Source of the DNA: CF-118 sp035689345
Lineage (GTDB): Bacteria > Chloroflexota > Dormibacteria > Dormibacterales > Dormibacteraceae
Direction of reading: 5' to 3'
DNA: 5,274 nucleotides
Assembly (NCBI GenBank): GCA_035689345.1
Contig: DASSLR010000022.1
Span: forward strand, 1-5,274
The stretch's first letter is position 1; the number at the start of each line of letters is the position of its first letter. The position numbers were made by a program, and so were the translations under genes. The notes under the pieces were generated by a model. It did no database searches and had not been told where the DNA came from. It worked only from the letters and a program-made list of their open reading frames with translations. Positions 4,483-5,274 of this stretch are shown here, piece by piece.

Positions 4483-5274
4483 TCAGCGCTTGGCTATCAG
4501 GCACGCCCCCGCCGTCTGGTTGGCCGCCCTCAGCTTGTTCACCGTGTTGTCGTCGGCGTACGCGATGTGCGCGCAGCCGCCCGGGTCGATCGTCTCCATG
4601 ATGAAGTCGAGCAGGTTGCGGTTCGAGCTCGGCGCAAGGCAGAAGATGCCGAGGTTGCAGATGTCGCCGACGTGCATCGGCGTGGTGGTGATCTGTGTGA
4701 CCGCCCACGTGGCGCCCCCGGTGCCCTTGGTCAGGTCGAGGGACTGCGCCGCATAGAGATTCCAGCTGCATATCGGGGGGTACGTGGTCGGGTTGCCGTT
4801 GGCCGGGCCGGGTCCGGCGCAGCCGCCGGGATCCGCCTTGCCGAACGCATCGGTGGGCAGGATCTCGTTGGTGCGCAGGTACGCCACGTCGACCTTGCCC
4901 GGGTCGCCCGCGGCGATGGCCGGGAAGAAGTGGGTGCCCGTCTCGCTCGCCGGATTGACGCGATACGCAGCAGCGGCGCTCCCGGGAATGAGGCCGCCGC
5001 CTCCGTCCCAGGTCGCCCCTCCGTCGCTGGACCACACCACGTACATGTCGTATTCGCATGACGTGTCCGACTGCACCGTGCCGGCCGTGGATTCGGCCGA
5101 GCAGGTCGCGGGGTTGGAGATGGCGTTGACCGCGAGCCCGAAGTAGGGGTTGCCCTGGTTGTCGGTGGTGAACCCGACGAACGGGGTGGAGGTGTCGTGC
5201 CCGATGCCCGCGTCCCATGCCTGCTGCGGAGTCCAGGTCACACCGTTGTCATCCGAGTAGGAGACCCAGACGGT
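4483..5274 (-). CDS. BNR/Asp-box repeat protein (sialidase-like beta-propeller), C-terminal part, 5'-truncated
   Basis: The frame is open to the right window edge, giving 263 visible residues. A GTG at 5241 is not the start: it is the V inside an Asp-box, S-D-D-N-G-V-T-W (5233-5256), whose N-terminal half lies upstream in the same frame. A second perfect Asp-box, SSDGGATW, lies at 5008-5031, and a degenerate one, KGTGGATW lacking the Asp, at 4705-4728. Asp-boxes mark blade turns in sialidase-type beta-propellers. I cannot see the full catalytic set (Arg triad, Tyr/Glu), so sialidase activity is not supported; an extracellular binding or structural propeller is as likely. Eight cysteines, several in GGC, DIC and FCLAP settings, suggest disulfides in an exported protein, but the signal peptide would be outside the window. 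The C-terminus, with a TIDPGGCAHIAYADD stretch, is like the last blade of such proteins. The stop TGA is followed by a good terminator. Confidence 0.85.
   Translation of the reverse strand, partial: TVWVSYSDDNGVTWTPQQAWDAGIGHDTSTPFVGFTTDNQGNPYFGLAVNAISNPATCSAESTAGTVQSDTSCEYDMYVVWSSDGGATWDGGGGLIPGSAAAAYRVNPASETGTHFFPAIAAGDPGKVDVAYLRTNEILPTDAFGKADPGGCAGPGPANGNPTTYPPICSWNLYAAQSLDLTKGTGGATWAVTQITTTPMHVGDICNLGIFCLAPSSNRNLLDFIMETIDPGGCAHIAYADDNTVNKLRAANQTAGACLIAKR

Noticed and set aside
4468..4756. Plus-strand small ORF (TTG at 4490) with a signal-peptide-like start and an upstream purine tract resembling a Shine-Dalgarno
   Set aside because: It is antisense to the conserved C-terminus of the BNR protein. 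The spacing from the purine tract is too long, the start is TTG, and the tract is better explained as the pyrimidine run before the minus-strand terminator.
4024..5061. 345-codon open frame on the plus strand
   Set aside because: It runs antisense through both the nucleosidase and the BNR gene and crosses their terminator. The minus-strand proteins have clear catalytic motifs and Asp-boxes.
1..5274. CRISPR array, tRNA/rRNA genes, insertion sequences, toxin-antitoxin or defence operon
   Set aside because: I looked on both strands and saw no regularly spaced repeats, cloverleaf, transposase motif or defence-gene signature. The genes are ordinary chromosomal types.

Overview
This 5.3-kb window is strongly G+C-rich, with tightly packed genes on both strands. 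Two genes lack a Shine-Dalgarno sequence and have a TANNNT-type -10 box a few bases before the start codon, which points to leaderless transcripts. Together with the protein types, this suggests a soil-type bacterium from Dormibacterota, Chloroflexota or Actinomycetota (Thermoleophilia-like). The lineage is inferred from style and recall, not from a marker gene.

Layout, left to right. Bases 3-683 (+) hold the C-terminal catalytic half of a sensor histidine kinase whose N-terminus lies outside the window. Bases 732-2189 (+) encode a polytopic membrane protein of about ten helices with a soluble C-terminal domain of about 115 residues that looks helix-turn-helix-like. Bases 2190-2325 form a leader crowded with overlapping palindromes. 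It precedes an alpha/beta hydrolase (2326-3219, +) that has a strong Shine-Dalgarno. A small TraR/DksA-type C4 zinc-finger protein (3230-3475, +) follows; its probable leaderless promoter starts on the hydrolase stop codon. Bases 3476-3690 are a convergent, hairpin-rich intergenic stretch.

On the minus strand are an MTA/SAH-type nucleosidase (4407-3691) and, upstream of it, the C-terminal part of a BNR/Asp-box (sialidase-like beta-propeller) protein that runs off the right edge (5274-4483). Between them lies a compact terminator/promoter element: a 14-pair stem terminates the BNR gene, and the -10 box of the nucleosidase follows directly.

The genes do not form one obvious pathway. Kinase and membrane protein may be a signalling pair by position. 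The hydrolase and DksA-like gene are adjacent but probably have separate expression signals. The nucleosidase is a housekeeping enzyme of methyl-cycle recycling. I see no CRISPR array, tRNA, rRNA, insertion sequence or clear defence system. The least conventional items are the membrane protein with a putative DNA-binding tail, the palindromic leader at 2187-2274 and the nested terminator/promoter at 4404-4457.
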